Assembly: GCF_023721935.1 (NCBI RefSeq)
Contig: NW_026057588.1
Location: forward strand, 10,205,195-10,269,194
Direction: 5' to 3'
Length of the DNA stretch: 64,000 nucleotides
Origin: Panthera uncia
Taxonomy: Eukaryota > Chordata > Mammalia > Carnivora > Felidae
The notes below the pieces were generated by a model. The model did no database searches and was not told the origin of the DNA. It saw nothing but the letters and a program-made list of their open reading frames with translations. Shown here piece by piece: positions 45,655 through 56,057 of the stretch; position 1 is the stretch's first letter, and the number at the start of each line of letters is the position of its first letter. Position numbers and translations under genes: made by a program.

Positions 45655-47432
45655 TTAACGTTTATTTATTTTAGAGAGAGATTGAGCGAGTGCGTGCAAG
45701 CAGGGGAGGGGCAGTGAGAGAGGGAGACACAGAATCCAGAGCAGGCTCCAGGCTCCAAGCTGTCAGCACAGAGCCTGACGCGGGGCTCAAACTCATGGAC
45801 CGAGAGATCGTGACCTGAACCAAAGTCGGACTCTCAACCAACTGAGCCACCCAGGCGCCCCTTTAATTTTTTTTTTTTTTTTTTTAATGTTTATTTTTGA
45901 GAGAGAGAGGAGACAGAGTATGAGCAGGGGAGCGGCAGAGACAGAGGGAGACACAGAATCGGAAGCAGGCTCCGGGCCCCGAGGTGTCAGCACAGAGCCC
46001 GACGTGGGGCTCGAACTCACGAACCGTGAGATCATGACCCGAGCCGTGGTGGGCCGCTTACCCCACTGAGCCACCCAGGCGCCCCTGCTTCCCCACTCTT
46101 CTTAACGACTTTCTTTTCTTGTTAGCACTTGGTCACATTTCCTCATATCCTTCTATCCCTTCACCCGGCTTGAATTGTTCTTCTTAGCAGTTAACATAAC
46201 CTGAGAGCACTTCTGGTTCCTTTGTTTACTCGCTTGGCATCCTTCTGTCCTCACTGGGACGCAGGCCCCATCAGGGCGGGGATATCCTGTTTCATTCACT
46301 GCCCTGTTCGTGGCAAGTGTTTGTTGAGGGAGCTAATCCAAACCGTCCTCAGCCGTGTCCCCCTGGCACCCTGAGCAGGACTACAGTGGAGGCGTCATGT
46401 ACACCATAGGCCCCTGCGGCCTCTGTTTCTCTAAAGAGAAGCAGCATCCCTGCTGGTGCCTTTATTTTTTTTCAACGTTTTTTATTTATTTATTTTTGGG
46501 ACAGAGAGAGACAGAGCATGAACGGGGGAGGGGCAGAGAGAGAGGGAGACACAGAATCGGAAACAGGCTCCAGGCTCCGAGCCATCAGCCCAGAGCCTGA
46601 CGCGGGGCTCGAACTCACGGACCGCGAGATCGTGACCTGGCTGAAGGCGGACGCTTAACCGACTGCGCCACCCAGGCGCCCCCCTGCTGGTGCCTTTAGA
46701 CGCACTTGGAGTTCAGAAGAAACACAGGCAGACCCATTTTGCTTGCCTTTATCCTGGGCCAGTCCCTTACCGTAAGTCTTGACAAGAATAAGAATACTGT
46801 ATTGATTTTTTTTTTTTTAAATTATTTATAGAAAGAGAGAGGGGAGGGGCAGAGAGAGAGAGAGAAAGAATATCCCAAGCAGGCTCCACGTTCAGCACAG
46901 AGCCCGGTGCGGGACTTGATCCCCTGACCCGGGGATCATGACATGAGCCGAAATCAAGAGGAGGGCGCTGAACTGACTGAGCCACCACCCAGGAGCCCTC
47001 TGTATTGATTCATTTCATCGAGACGCCGTACGAGGGAGGTGTTGCAAATGGCTCCATTTTAGGGAGGAGGACACTGAGGCACGGAGGGGTGAAGTTCATT
47101 GCCCAAGCCTCAACCCGAGGACTTGTAGAGGTGGCCTGGGAGCCCCAGCTGTCCTGGCCCCAGGCCCGCACCTTCTCCCATGCTGCACTGCTGGAAGAGG
47201 GTGGGCGGAAGGCTCCCACCTCACTCCTGGTGCCTCCCCACCCCCTGCCCCCACCAGGCACTGCAACATGGTGCTGGAGAATGTGAAGGAGATGTGGACC
47301 GAGGTCCCCAAGAGCGGCAAGGGCAAGAAGAAGTCCAAGCCAGTCAACAAGGACCGCTACATCTCCAAGATGTTCCTGCGCGGGGACTCCGTCATCGTGG
47401 TCCTGCGGAACCCGCTCATCGCCGGCAAGTAG
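40985..47432 (+). CDS. SNRPD2: Small nuclear ribonucleoprotein Sm D2, three coding exons
   Basis: Sm D2 is one of seven Sm proteins that form the ring on U1, U2, U4 and U5 snRNAs. Coding pieces are 40985-40986, 42705-42884 and 47258-47432, 357 bases in all, giving 118 residues, the usual mammalian length. The product begins MSLLNKPKSEM, and the Sm1 and Sm2 motifs fill about residues 30-115. All junctions are GT-AG. Intron 1 interrupts the initiation codon (AT|G). Intron 2 (4.4 kb) carries nine SINEs yet splice sites and frame are intact. It is head-to-head with QPCTL. Introns and a normal start show it is the parental gene, not one of the many SNRPD2 retrocopies. Confidence 0.97.
41395..42560 (-). 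mobile_element. L2-like ancient LINE, antisense, split by a SINE (SNRPD2 intron 1)
   Basis: ATCAGACACTGCTTTAGACA, CAACACTTGAGCAAAGACCTG and ATGGGAGCCATGGGAGGGTT are reverse old LINE text. A 30-base A-run lies at 41857-41886. The SINE at 42101-42351 interrupts it. Confidence 0.5.
42101..42351 (-). mobile_element. CAN-SINE, young GGCGCAG subfamily
   Basis: TSD TCTGGATGTATTTTA at 42086-42100 and 42352-42366. Diagnostic bases GACCTGGCTGAAG and CTGCGCCACC are present. A (TTTTA)n tract is included at its left end. Confidence 0.95.
42705..42884 (+). CDS. SNRPD2: SNRPD2 coding exon 2
   Basis: After acceptor CCCACGCAG the exon supplies G of the start codon and SLLNKPKSEM onwards, through the Sm1 motif to AFD plus two bases of Arg. 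It ends at donor GTGAGT. Confidence 0.96.
43005..43200 (+). mobile_element. MIR
   Basis: GTTCGCGTCCCAGCTCTGCC following a GGGAGCTGGTCTTCCTGG head. Confidence 0.75.
43213..43421 (+). mobile_element. CAN-SINE, first of a pair sharing a TSD
   Basis: The outer TSD ACAGCATCTG is at 43201-43210 and again only after the second SINE, at 43652-43661. Confidence 0.92.
43423..43650 (+). mobile_element. CAN-SINE, second of a pair sharing a TSD
   Basis: A complete head two bases after the tail of the copy at 43213. Confidence 0.92.
43700..44010 (-). mobile_element. L2-like ancient LINE, antisense
   Basis: GCTCCAGAGACACAGCAGTG, CCTGTACTCAGAGAGCTTGT. Confidence 0.5.
44574..44672 (-). mobile_element. 5'-truncated CAN-SINE
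   Basis: The tail and CT-rich middle are present in reverse. The tRNA-like head is missing. Confidence 0.85.
44776..44996 (-). mobile_element. CAN-SINE, arm of an inverted pair
   Basis: Full reverse copy. A forward copy begins 30 bases further on. Confidence 0.93.
45027..45232 (+). mobile_element. CAN-SINE, arm of an inverted pair
   Basis: Head GGAGCACCTGGGTGGCTCAG, facing the reverse copy at 44776-44996. Confidence 0.9.
45626..45861 (-). mobile_element. CAN-SINE, first of a reverse tandem pair
   Basis: Full reverse copy ending GGCGCCCC and joined directly to the next. Confidence 0.93.
45862..46085 (-). mobile_element. CAN-SINE, second of a reverse tandem pair
   Basis: The T-run directly follows the previous head and the copy ends GGCGCCCC. 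Confidence 0.93.
46125..46335 (+). mobile_element. L2 3' end
   Basis: GACGCAGGCCCCATCAGGGC, ATTCACTGCCCTGTTCGTGG, GTGTTTGTTGAGGGAGC. Confidence 0.6.
46465..46682 (-). mobile_element. CAN-SINE, young GGCGCAG subfamily
   Basis: Perfect TSD CCTGCTGGTGCCTTTA at 46449-46464 and 46683-46698. Confidence 0.95.
46808..46999 (-). mobile_element. CAN-SINE
   Basis: TSD CTGTATTGATT at 46797-46807 and 47000-47010. Confidence 0.92.
47258..47432 (+). CDS. SNRPD2: SNRPD2 coding exon 3 (terminal)
   Basis: After acceptor CCCACCAG it completes the Arg codon and encodes HCNMVLENVKEM through the Sm2 motif to PLIAGK and TAG. A poly(A) signal follows at 47485-47490. Confidence 0.96.
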
Positions 47433-47484
47433 GGGCCTCGTCCCCGCTGTCATCCTGCGAAGACCTGCCCTCTGTAATGGGAAT

Positions 47485-47490
47485 AATAAA
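47485..47490 (+). terminator. SNRPD2 poly(A) signal
   Basis: AATAAA lies 53 bases after the stop, followed by GTCCTGTGTTTTTC, a typical GT-rich downstream element. The 3' UTR is very short, as in other Sm genes. Confidence 0.85.
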
Positions 47491-47695
47491 GTCCTGTGTT
47501 TTTCTTAGTGACATCTGTCTGTTCCCAGAGCCTTGTGAGCGAGGCAGACTCGGGAGGGAGGCACCTGGGCGTGGGGCCGGGCGCTGGAATCGGGACCTCT
47601 CTGAGCAGGTGAAGAGGTCCCGTCTCTGCCCCTTCCAGGCCTCACTTTTCCCGTCTGTGAAACGAACAGGTTGGATACAGAGAGCTCGTTTTTCT

Positions 47696-47932
47696 TTTTT
47701 TTCAACGTTTTTTTTTTGTTTTTTTTTTTTTTTTTTTTTTTATTTTTGGGACAGAGAGAGACAGAGCATGAACGGGGGAGGGGCAGAGAGAGAGGGAGAC
47801 ACAGAATCGGAAACAGGCTCCAGGCTCCAAGCCATCAGCCCAGAGCCTGACGCGGGGCTCGAACTCACGGACCGTGAGATCGTGACCTGGCTGAAGTCGG
47901 ACGCTTAACCGACTGCGCCACCCAGGCGCCCC
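47696..47932 (-). mobile_element. CAN-SINE, young GGCGCAG subfamily
   Basis: TSD GAGAGCTCGTTTTTCT / GAGAGCTCATTTTTCT at 47680-47695 and 47933-47948. Confidence 0.95.
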
Positions 47933-48199
47933 GAGAGCTCATTTTTCTATCTTCATCTTTCCTAGCTGCTTCTTGTCATCGCATCTGGCTCTTCGCTTCT
48001 TCTACCCCTCTCTCAGTAAGTTGGGGTCTAACTCAGGATTTCTTTCAGTCTTTTTTTCCATTTGTTCAGTCAGGAAACAGTCCCCCAAGTGCCTCCCCTG
48101 TGCCAGGCCTGTGTTGCCATGCTGGGGACCCAGCAGTACCCAGGAGAGCCCCGACCTGCCCTCCCTGAGAGGAGAAGGTACCGTTGGAGCAGTCAATAC

Positions 48200-48415
48200 C
48201 CAAATATTGATAGCGACAGCAGCTGACAACTGCCAAACTGTTAGGGTGCCAGGCCCCGGCCCCTGTGCCGCTCAGCCTTCCTGTCCACCGCTGTGAGCAG
48301 GCGCTGTTAATTCTGGCCTCCGTTTCCAGAGGAGGGAACTGAGAGGTACAGAGAGGTGAGCACTTCCCCGGAGGTACCCAGCCCAGCCGGGAAGCTGTCA
48401 TTCAAACCCACCCTG
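48200..48415 (-). mobile_element. MIR
   Basis: TTTCCAGAGGAGGGAACTGA, GAGGTACAGAGAGGTGAGC. Confidence 0.65.
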
Positions 48416-48420
48416 CTCCA

Positions 48421-48648
48421 GGGGCGCCTGGGTGGCGCAGTCGGTTAAGCGTCCGACTTCAGCCAGGTCACGATCTCGCGGTCCGTGAGTTCGAGCCCCG
48501 CGTCAGGCTCTGGGCTGATGGCTCGGAGCCTGGAGCCTGTTTCCGATTCTGTGTCTCCCTCTCTCTCTGCCCCTCCCCTGTTCATGCTCTGTCTCTCTCT
48601 GTCCCCAAAATAAATAAAAAAACGTTGAAAAAAAATAAATAAATAAAC
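48421..48648 (+). mobile_element. CAN-SINE, young GGCGCAG subfamily
   Basis: Perfect 17-base TSD AAACCCACCCTGCTCCA at 48404-48420 and 48649-48665. Confidence 0.96.
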
Positions 48649-49109
48649 AAACCCACCCTGCTCCAGAGCCTGGGCCTCAACCCTGAGCTCTGCTGCCCTG
48701 GAATTACAACTTAATTGCCCTCGGGTGAAATTTTCTGACAAACGTAGGGTAGGGCAGGGCATAGGGCGATAGAGGGGAAGGCAGGGTGGGAGGCTCACTT
48801 ATTGTGGGGAGGGGGATAAGGAAGATCCCTGTCTTGGGGTGATGCGCACACGTTGTGCTCTCCCCCACCCGTGTCTCTGTTCTGTCTCTGCCTGCGTCTT
48901 TCACTCCGTTCTCCAGATGGGGCCAAACGCTCGGTCGGTCAGGAGTCGGCAGGCCTCGGGTCAGGATGAGGACAAAATGAGATGTCTGATGCCCTGAGCT
49001 GTGGAAGGCACATCCTGAGTTATTCCAGGAGTCCATTAGTGACAGCGAGGGACCCCGTAACAGGAGAAGGCGTGACACAAAGCGACAGCTGTAAGGTTAT
49101 AGAGGTGCA

Positions 49110-49275
49110 CGTTTACTGAGTGGTCCACGTCTAATTGGAACACTCGTCTGGTGAGTAGATACTAGAGCCATCCCATTTTATAGATGAGACAGCTGAGGCC
49201 CAGAGAGGGTAAGTGACTTGCCCAGGGTCACTCAGGAAATGATGGAGCCACGTTATCTAACGTGGGAGCAGTGGT
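49110..49275 (-). mobile_element. MIR
   Basis: CCATTTTATAGATGAGACAG, then CTTGCCCAGGGTCACTC. Confidence 0.75.
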
Positions 49276-49639
49276 GCTGCTGCAGGAGATACTCCTCCCA
49301 GCGCCCCCCACCCCCCGCCCCCTCTCCACCCCTGCAAGGATTCGATTCTTGTGCAGCAGCTGGGAAAGCACAGGCTCTGGAATCCCAGTCCTGGCTTCAG
49401 ATCCCTGCCCTGCCTCCCCCTTCTTGGTGACTTCTCCCCAGGAAGTGGGAAGTTGTTTCCCTGCCTCGAGGGCTGGCAGCAAAGGCTCCTGCCTCAGGCA
49501 CCCTGCTTGGCATCAGTCTGAATTTCCTCACCCCTTCACCCGCCCCTGCCCAAATGGTTTCTAATCACCCCTTCCTTCATTGGGTGAAAGCGAAAGCAGA
49601 GATTGCAGGAAAAGCGTGCCCCCCGCACCAGGGAGCATC

Positions 49640-49800
49640 CTAAGAGTAACTCGCCGGAGTCTCGGGCAACCTAGATTGTAGGTGCCATCATTGTACCCGC
49701 TTTCCAGAAGTAGAAGCTGAGGCACAGAGAGGCTGCGAATTTTTCCCAAGTCATACGGCTAGAAAGTACCCAAACTAAGTTTGAACCAGGCTGGTTTCTG
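49640..49800 (-). mobile_element. MIR
   Basis: GAAGCTGAGGCACAGAGAGG, AGTCATACGGCTAGAAAGTA. Confidence 0.7.
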
Positions 49801-50439
49801 CAGTCTTGCCATTCCGACGCCATTGTTCAGAGAAGCAGCCCTCAGAAAATGTTTGGCACACACACGCAATTTTAATTGTACACACGGCAGAGAGTTGCGT
49901 ATCGGGAGATCACAGAACATTCCCAGTAGGGGTTTCTCCTAGGCACGGGGGACGGTGGAAGCATAGCGTCTGTGTTCTCGTGGCAGCACGTGGCTGAAGA
50001 GCAGTGCTACCCTCCAGAAGTTACCCGGCCACGTAGCCAGCCTCATTTCTCATGCTTTATTTACAAGGTCCCTGCTTCAGAGCACCCCCCAACGCCCACG
50101 AGGGGGTCCCAGCGGGACCACATGCTTGAAGGACTCCATTCGGCGGCAACGGGGCACATCTGTCCAGGGGGCTGCGGACCCCAAGGCAAACACCCAGCTA
50201 CTAACTGAATCTAAGCGCAGATGTGAGCCAGGGGTGGATTTAGGAGTGAGAGTCTAGTGTGGGTACAGGTGGTCCGGACACAGGCTGTCGGCTTCCTCCT
50301 AATTCTCCCAGTTCCCAGGGGCCGCCCAGGAGGGTGGGGATGTGCGTCCGCACCCCCAGCCGACAGTGGTCCTGGGTTCGGCTCCGAGGCCTGCCTTTAA
50401 TGGCCCATATTTAGCCTACAGGCCAAGTCCCTTCTGGCC

Positions 50440-51340
50440 CAGCATTCTACCCCCGTTTGTATTTCTGTCTCCCCTCCTGTGAGCCCCAGGTCCTTTTTCC
50501 CAGCCTGACGTGACCAAAAGGCACTCTTGATTCTCCCCACCCTGAACTCCCCATCTCCCTATCTCTTTCCTCTCCACCATCCAAAACTTAGGAGTCTTCC
50601 TGGACTTCTGGCTGCACGTCCTGCGTGCCACACATTAGCAAGTCCTCAGTTCTGCCTTTAAAATAGCGCCGGAGTCTGACCACTTCACCCCCCTCTGCAG
50701 TGGCCACTCCTGCCCCTAATAATCGGTTCCCTCACATGGCGGACAGAGGATCTGCTTAAAACATTAGCCCATCATGTGTGCCTGGGTGGCTCAGTCGGTT
50801 AAGCATCCGACTCTTGATTTCGGCTCAGGTCACGATCTCATGGTTCTTGGGATCCCCTGCGTGGGGCTCAACGCTGATAGCGAGGACCCTGCTTGGGATT
50901 CTCTCTCTCTCACTCTTTCAAAACAAACATTAAAAAAAAAAATTAGCCCATGAGACACTCCTGCTAGGAATCTTCAATGCCCCTGGAAGAAAACTCCAGA
51001 TCTTGCGCCCCTGCCCACTTCTCTCTCCCCATCGGTTGGGCCCTGACTCATCTCACTCCAGCCATGCAGGCCACCTGTCCCCCAAGCTCTTTCCTGCCTC
51101 GAGGCCTTTGCAGATGCTGTTGCTTCTGCCTAGAATTTTCTTCCCAAAGTGGTCTCCTTCACCTCTTGCAGGTATGGCCTAAGTGTCACCTCAGAGACAG
51201 AGATCCTCCTGGCTCACCTGAGGCTCCCTTTTCATTTTTCTTCATGGGCCATTCCACAACGAATGTGTCACTCGATGTTCTTTCTGTCTTTGCTGTTTCC
51301 CCCACTCATTGGTGAGCTGCAACAGGGACCTTTTCTTCTG
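50440..51340 (+). mobile_element. L2, split by a SINE and cut by the assembly gap
   Basis: ACTTAGGAGTCTTCCTGGAC, CTCGAGGCCTTTGCAGATGC, CTGCCTAGAATTTTCTTCCC and AAGTGTCACCTCAGAGACAG read along L2. The copy stops just before the N gap. Confidence 0.65.
50774..50940 (+). mobile_element. CAN-SINE, shortened
   Basis: Head GTGTGCCTGGGTGGCTCAG, with ATTAGCCCAT on both sides. It splits an L2. Confidence 0.9.
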
Positions 51341-51349
51341 TTTCCCCCC

Positions 51350-51359
51350 NNNNNNNNNN
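51350..51359. other. Assembly gap (10 N) between SNRPD2 flank and EML2 last exon
   Basis: Ten N bases lie between a C-run and a G-run. GIPR and all but the last exon of EML2 are expected between the flanking sequences but are absent from the window. The round length suggests a placeholder of unknown size. Confidence 0.95.
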
Positions 51360-51679
51360 GGGGGGGGCTGGCAGGGTGGGGATGAGCAACACTGCGGGCA
51401 AGACTGAGGCGGCACTCTCCAGGCCTCAGCTTTCCCATCTGTACGAGGAGGGCAGTGGCTTGAGCCCAAGGGTCATTCTTAACCTAAAAGTCGGTAAATT
51501 TCAGAGTCCAGAGTGCCGACGCTCTGCTCTGAGTGTCTGCGATTCCGGGAGCTTTGGTTGTTTGATCCTTACTAGTGCAAGCAATATTCCTTGAGCACCT
51601 ACTATGTGCCTGGCACAGGGGATGCAGCCAGGAACGAGACAGATCGCCTTCTTTCACTTCTTTCTTTCCCTGTCAACAG

Positions 51680-51805
51680 GCCCTCAGCCACAAATATGGA
51701 GGACACAGCAGCCACGTGACAAATGTGGCCTTCTTGTGCGATGACAGCGTGGCCCTGACCACAGGGGGCAAGGACACCAGTGTGCTGCAGTGGCGGGTGG
51801 TCTGA
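51680..51805 (+). CDS. EML2: Last coding exon of EML2 (microtubule-associated WD-repeat protein)
   Basis: After an intron end TTTCCCTGTCAACAG, a 41-codon frame (ALSHKYGGHSSHVTNVAFLC to VLQWRVV, TGA at 51803-51805) matches the final WD repeat of the EML family. The C-terminal TTGGKDTSVLQWR signature closes the second beta-propeller, which binds tubulin. Synteny singles out EML2, and the plus strand is the orientation expected from human. The rest of the gene lies beyond or inside the gap at 51350-51359; the 320 bases between gap and exon are intron with repeat-like sequence. This is a 3' fragment of the gene in this window, not evidence of a truncated gene in the animal. Confidence 0.85.
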   Translation, partial: ALSHKYGGHSSHVTNVAFLCDDSVALTTGGKDTSVLQWRVV

Positions 51806-52077
51806 ACTGGGGACGAGAGTCCTGGGCCCACGGGGCCAGGATAGGGTCAGGTGACGGGGCAGGAATTCTATTTTCGGGAGATGTCTATTGCCGAGTAGAG
51901 TAATATATAACCAGAGTATGTCTATAGCAGAGGGGGTTATGGGGGTGGGAGGGTAGACTGACAGAAGTCTCTATTTATCGGGGGGGGGGGGTGGGGGGTC
52001 ACCTGTCAACCTGGAAGCCCTTAAGGGGTTTGGTTTGGGGTGTTTTTTTTTCTGTTTATTCTTTTATATCATCCAGA

Positions 52078-52083
52078 AATAAA
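52078..52083 (+). terminator. EML2 poly(A) signal
   Basis: AATAAA lies 273 bases after the EML2 stop. A (GT)n tract at about 52111-52132 follows and may act as the downstream GT-rich element. Confidence 0.75.
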
Positions 52084-52110
52084 GACACATGCACTGAAGT
52101 GGAGTGCGAG

Positions 52111-52132
52111 GGTGTGTGTGTGTGTGTGTGTG
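52111..52132. repeat. (GT)n microsatellite
   Basis: About eleven GT units just past the EML2 poly(A) signal. Confidence 0.9.
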
Positions 52133-52498
52133 TCCCCAGATTCAGTGTCTTGAAGCATGTGTATGGGGCAGGGCGTGTGTGTGTCCATCACAGTGTGATG
52201 GGGGACCATTACCTAGGTCTTTATGGGTCTTTGAGGTTGACAGAAACCAAGCTGGCTCTAACCTGGACCAAAAGAGAGCTCAGTTGGCCCACATTGCCAA
52301 ATAGGGAAGGGCAGATGTGCCTCCGGGCTCCAGGGCCATTGAACCAAAGATTTGAGGGCAATCAGGATACTCCTGCCATACCTTCCCCGACCTTTTGCAA
52401 GTCAGCATTTTTCTCTGGAACCTGCATCCTCTACCCCACGAACACAAGGCACCCAGCAGCTTCAAAGCTCGTTGTCTACAGCCTTGGGCCTCCAATCC

Positions 52499-52523
<25 letters not shown>
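52499..52523. repeat. Poly(A) tract
   Basis: Twenty-five A bases; no identifiable element precedes them. Confidence 0.85.
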
Positions 52524-52529
<6 letters not shown>

Positions 52530-52926
52530 GGAAAAGTTGTGATTGGCTCATCTGCAGATCAATCAACTTGGCCTGCTGGTTGGTCTGCTCTGATTGGCTC
52601 CACTTGGGTGAAGATCACCCTGGGACCAAACCAATCCCTGTGGCCAGGGAGGTGGGATAGTGGGAGAAGTGGAAACCTCCACCTGAACCACAGGTTGAAG
52701 CAGGGCAAGGAAACCTTTTAGGCAAGTGGCCAGATGACAGTGTAAATGTCTGGGAGGTGGGGTATGAGGACTCCGGGTTGCCAGACCCAGCAACCCAGCT
52801 CTCTCCAGCATAAATGATAAAAAGAAGTTGCCAGGTCATGAAAACTAGGTGGGCCGGGAGGGGCCCAGCTGGATTCAGTGGACTCAGATATCGTCGTCAG
52901 GGTTCTCTTTGGGGACTTCTCAACTT

Positions 52927-53134
52927 TTTTTTTTTTTTTTTTTTTAATGTTTATTCGTTTTTGAAAGACAGAGAGAGACAGCACAAGCAGGGGTAGGGCG
53001 GAGAGAGGTGAAGCAGGGTCCAGGCTCTGAGCTGTCAGCACAGAGCCCGACGCGGGGCTCGAACTCACGGACCGTGCGATCATGACCTGAGCCGACGTCA
53101 GACGCTCAACCGACGGAGCCACCCAGACGCCCCT
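52927..53134 (-). mobile_element. CAN-SINE
   Basis: TSD GGGGACTTCTCAACTT / GGGGACTTCTCATCTT at 52911-52926 and 53135-53150. Confidence 0.94.
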
Positions 53135-53394
53135 GGGGACTTCTCATCTTAGTGTCTGTAACCTTGAGCAAATTTGTGACTTTTCATCGATATTGAACAT
53201 ATATACTGAGAAGTACACTCATCAACAATGTATAGTCTGCTGAATTCACGGGCTGTTCCTATCCATGCAGCCAGGTCCCGGATGAATAAACAGAACCTCT
53301 CCAGCACCCCAGAAGTCCCCCTGGGGCCCCTCACCAACATCACCCCCCACAGCAACCACTACCCTGACTTCTCACACCACAGAATCGTTAAATC

Positions 53395-53560
53395 GGAGGT
53401 TGGCCAACTATCTCCCTAATGGACCAGATAGTAAATATTTTACACTTTGTGAGCCACCCAGTCTCTGTCCCAACTAACCGACACTGTCATGTGAAAGTGA
53501 CCAGAGACAACACCGACATGAACGAGTTCGGCTGTGTTCAAACAAACCGATTAATGGATA
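53395..53560 (+). mobile_element. Decayed hAT-type element, same family as 22775-22961
   Basis: Text such as GGACCAGATAGTAAATATTTTACACTTTGTG, split in pieces, parallels the element at 22.8 kb. Its right terminal repeat is lost. Confidence 0.5.
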
Positions 53561-53644
53561 CTGAAATTTGAGTTTCTCATCTTCGCCTGCCACAAAATAC
53601 TATTGTTTTGATTTCTTCTGAACATAAAAAAAAACGTAAAAGCT

Positions 53645-53780
53645 GGGGCACCTGGGTGGCTCAGTCGGTGAAGCCTCTAACTCTTGATTTCAGCTCAGGT
53701 CATGATCTCAGTCTATGGGATCGAGCCCCGCGTTGGGCTCTACGCTGACAGGGCGCAGCCTGCTTGGGATTGTTTCTCTA

Positions 53781-53820
<40 letters not shown>
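53645..53820 (+). mobile_element. CAN-SINE with (TA)n tail
   Basis: The A-tail has turned into an ATATAT microsatellite at about 53789-53817. Confidence 0.9.
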
Positions 53821-53869
53821 TATATTTATATGTATATATAGGCCATCTTTGTACACAAGCCTTACAAAG

Positions 53870-54285
53870 ACAGGTGGTAGAGAGAGAGGAGGAGGGATGG
53901 AGAGATTTATTATAAGGAATTGGCTCATGATTATGGAAGCTGACAAGTCCCAAGAGCTGTAGGGTGAGTCGGCAAGCTAGAGACCCAGAAAGAGCTGATG
54001 TTTCAGTTCAAATCCAAAAGCAGGAAAAAACCAAATGTCCCACTTCAAAGGCAGTCAGGAAGGAGGATTTCTCTCTTACTCAGGGGAAGGTCAACCTTTT
54101 TGTTCTAGTGAGGCCTTCAACTGATTGGATGAGGCCCACCCACCTTGGGGAGAGCAATCTGTTTTACTCAACCTCGGCGTTCAAATGTTAATTTCATCCA
54201 AGAACACCCCGGGTGATGTTCCACCAAATACCTGGGCGCCTCGGGGCTCAGTCAGGTTGACACATGAAATTAACCACCATAGGTG
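53870..54285. mobile_element. Ancient L1-derived 3'-end-like repeat
   Basis: GATTTATTATAAGGAATTGG, then GAAGCTGACAAGTCCCAAGA, and the final GTTGACACATGAAATTAACC are widespread mammalian interspersed-repeat text that I associate with old L1 3' ends. The strand is not decided. Confidence 0.45.
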
Positions 54286-55117
54286 CGATCCAGATCCGTC
54301 AATAAAAACACAATAGGTCCGAGGTCTCAGTGGGAGCCTGTAATAAATCTGAGCTACAGAAGCTAACCTAACTGAGGTGAAGACAATCGTGAGGTCTCTT
54401 CTGGCGGGGCCGGAGGAGTGGCGGGATTCAGGGTGTTGCAGCAGTGAATAGAAGTGTGAGGGGGAGAGCATACCAGAATCTCACAAGAGGCTGACTGGCT
54501 GGCCGAAAGCATTGTGTGTTTTCAGTGGTGGTGTCCATCCCGCAGTGAGGAACCACGAGGTGAAGCTGGGCGCCTAGGACTAACTAGTTCAGCAGAGGCA
54601 TCGAGTTTTGCCAACCCCAGCAGCTGCCCTAGGACAAGGAGGGCAAAGTCTTTGCTCTTCATTAGTGACCACTGACTCCCTGGAACGAAGCTATTTCAGC
54701 CACTTGTTGCGCAATCCTTGAGCGCGATGCGATGGTCAAGAAAGAATTCTTGAGATGGTTTATGGCGCAAGCTAGTACGGGTATACAAGTAGCATGCGGA
54801 CAAGACCCGTGGGCAGAGAGAGCCACACCTTCGCCGTCTGAAGCTGGTGGTTATGTGCTTAGGGCTCAAGGAGGGAGAGAACCTGCAGGGAGTAACAGAT
54901 CATAAATGTCTTCTCCGAATTTCTACTCGTGAAACTACTTTCGCAAGATTTCTCTGGTGCTTGTCATTCAGTTTGATACTAACTATCGATGAGACGTACA
55001 GGCAGTCATGGGACCCTTTAAGAATGTAGCGACCAGAACTTATTTGATCCTTATCAGAACTACACAGGTGAGCCTCGGTTAAAGGTGAACATTTTCCTGC
55101 CTCTATCCCTCATCACA

Positions 55118-55135
55118 ACACACACACACACACAC
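55118..55135. repeat. (CA)n microsatellite
   Basis: About nine CA units at the proposed LTR edge of the retroviral remnant. Confidence 0.85.
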
Positions 55136-56057
55136 CGCCCCCAGTGACCAATCTTTGGCCCTTGAATCTTCAAGGTTGTAGAAGGGCAAAGGGCACATCT
55201 TCTGTGACTTCTTCAAGCTGACAGCGGTCATAGAGATGTCCCTACCTACGGACCTAAGTTGGTCGCTATCTGTCCCGGCAAGTAACAATGGAAGACCATT
55301 GCTGTAGAGTGCAGAGAGGACATTGGGGTGAACTTGTTTTGAGGGGCAGGGATCATCTGTTGGCTGGGCGAAGGAGTCAGGAACTGCTCGCATGTATCTC
55401 GACAATAGGAGAGAGCAAAGCCAAAAAGACATCTTAGGATTAATATTGTAATAAAAATGATCAATGTGGTAAGAAGACCCTTTGGGGTGGACCATAGTCC
55501 ACCTCCCGGCCAGGAATTTAACCCATCATGAAGTGACAGTGTAGGGTCTTTAAGAGAATCAATGCAGGGGCAACTGGAGGACGCAGTCTGATGCCTGGTT
55601 GCCTTGTCTAGTAGGTAGCAAACCAAACAGTTGCCTGTAAAGTGATGACGTGGTCATGGGATTCTGCGGGGAGCCATCCCATTGGGCGAGCATTATTGGG
55701 CCATGAATCAAGGGTTTGGTTTCGGAGGGCTTCTTTTTGAATTCGTGGGTGACTCCATGTTGGATTGGGTTAATGATGGCAGCTGTATGCTTGGCTAAAG
55801 CCTCTATTTGTAATTTTACATCGGTAGGGGTGGCCCTCGGGACAAATATGGCTAAGGGATAAAACCATGAAGAAGTCCTCTTTGCCTGATGTCTAACCTT
55901 GACAATATCCTCATTGGGAGGAATTGCTGGCAAGCGGGAGGTGAGTAGTCCCGGTAGATGAGGGCATCCCCAAACCCCTTCTCCAATCCAGTTATAAAGA
56001 AGGTGGGAAAAAATTAAAAAATGAAAAAAAAAAAAAAAAGAAGAAGAAGGTGGAGCC

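Noticed and set aside
40985..47432. SNRPD2 as a processed pseudogene, which is common for this gene
   Set aside because: Introns with good splice sites, a CpG promoter, conserved neighbours and a short authentic 3' UTR show the parental gene.
47180..47908. A 242-codon plus-strand frame across SNRPD2 exon 3
   Set aside because: It is the wrong frame of SNRPD2 running on into a SINE.
47940..51340. Possible GIPR exons on the minus strand before the gap
   Set aside because: Frames here read MIR, L2 and SINE sequence; no seven-transmembrane receptor segment was found.
53684..53962. Open frames containing poly(Ile-Tyr)
   Set aside because: They translate the (TA)n tail of a SINE.
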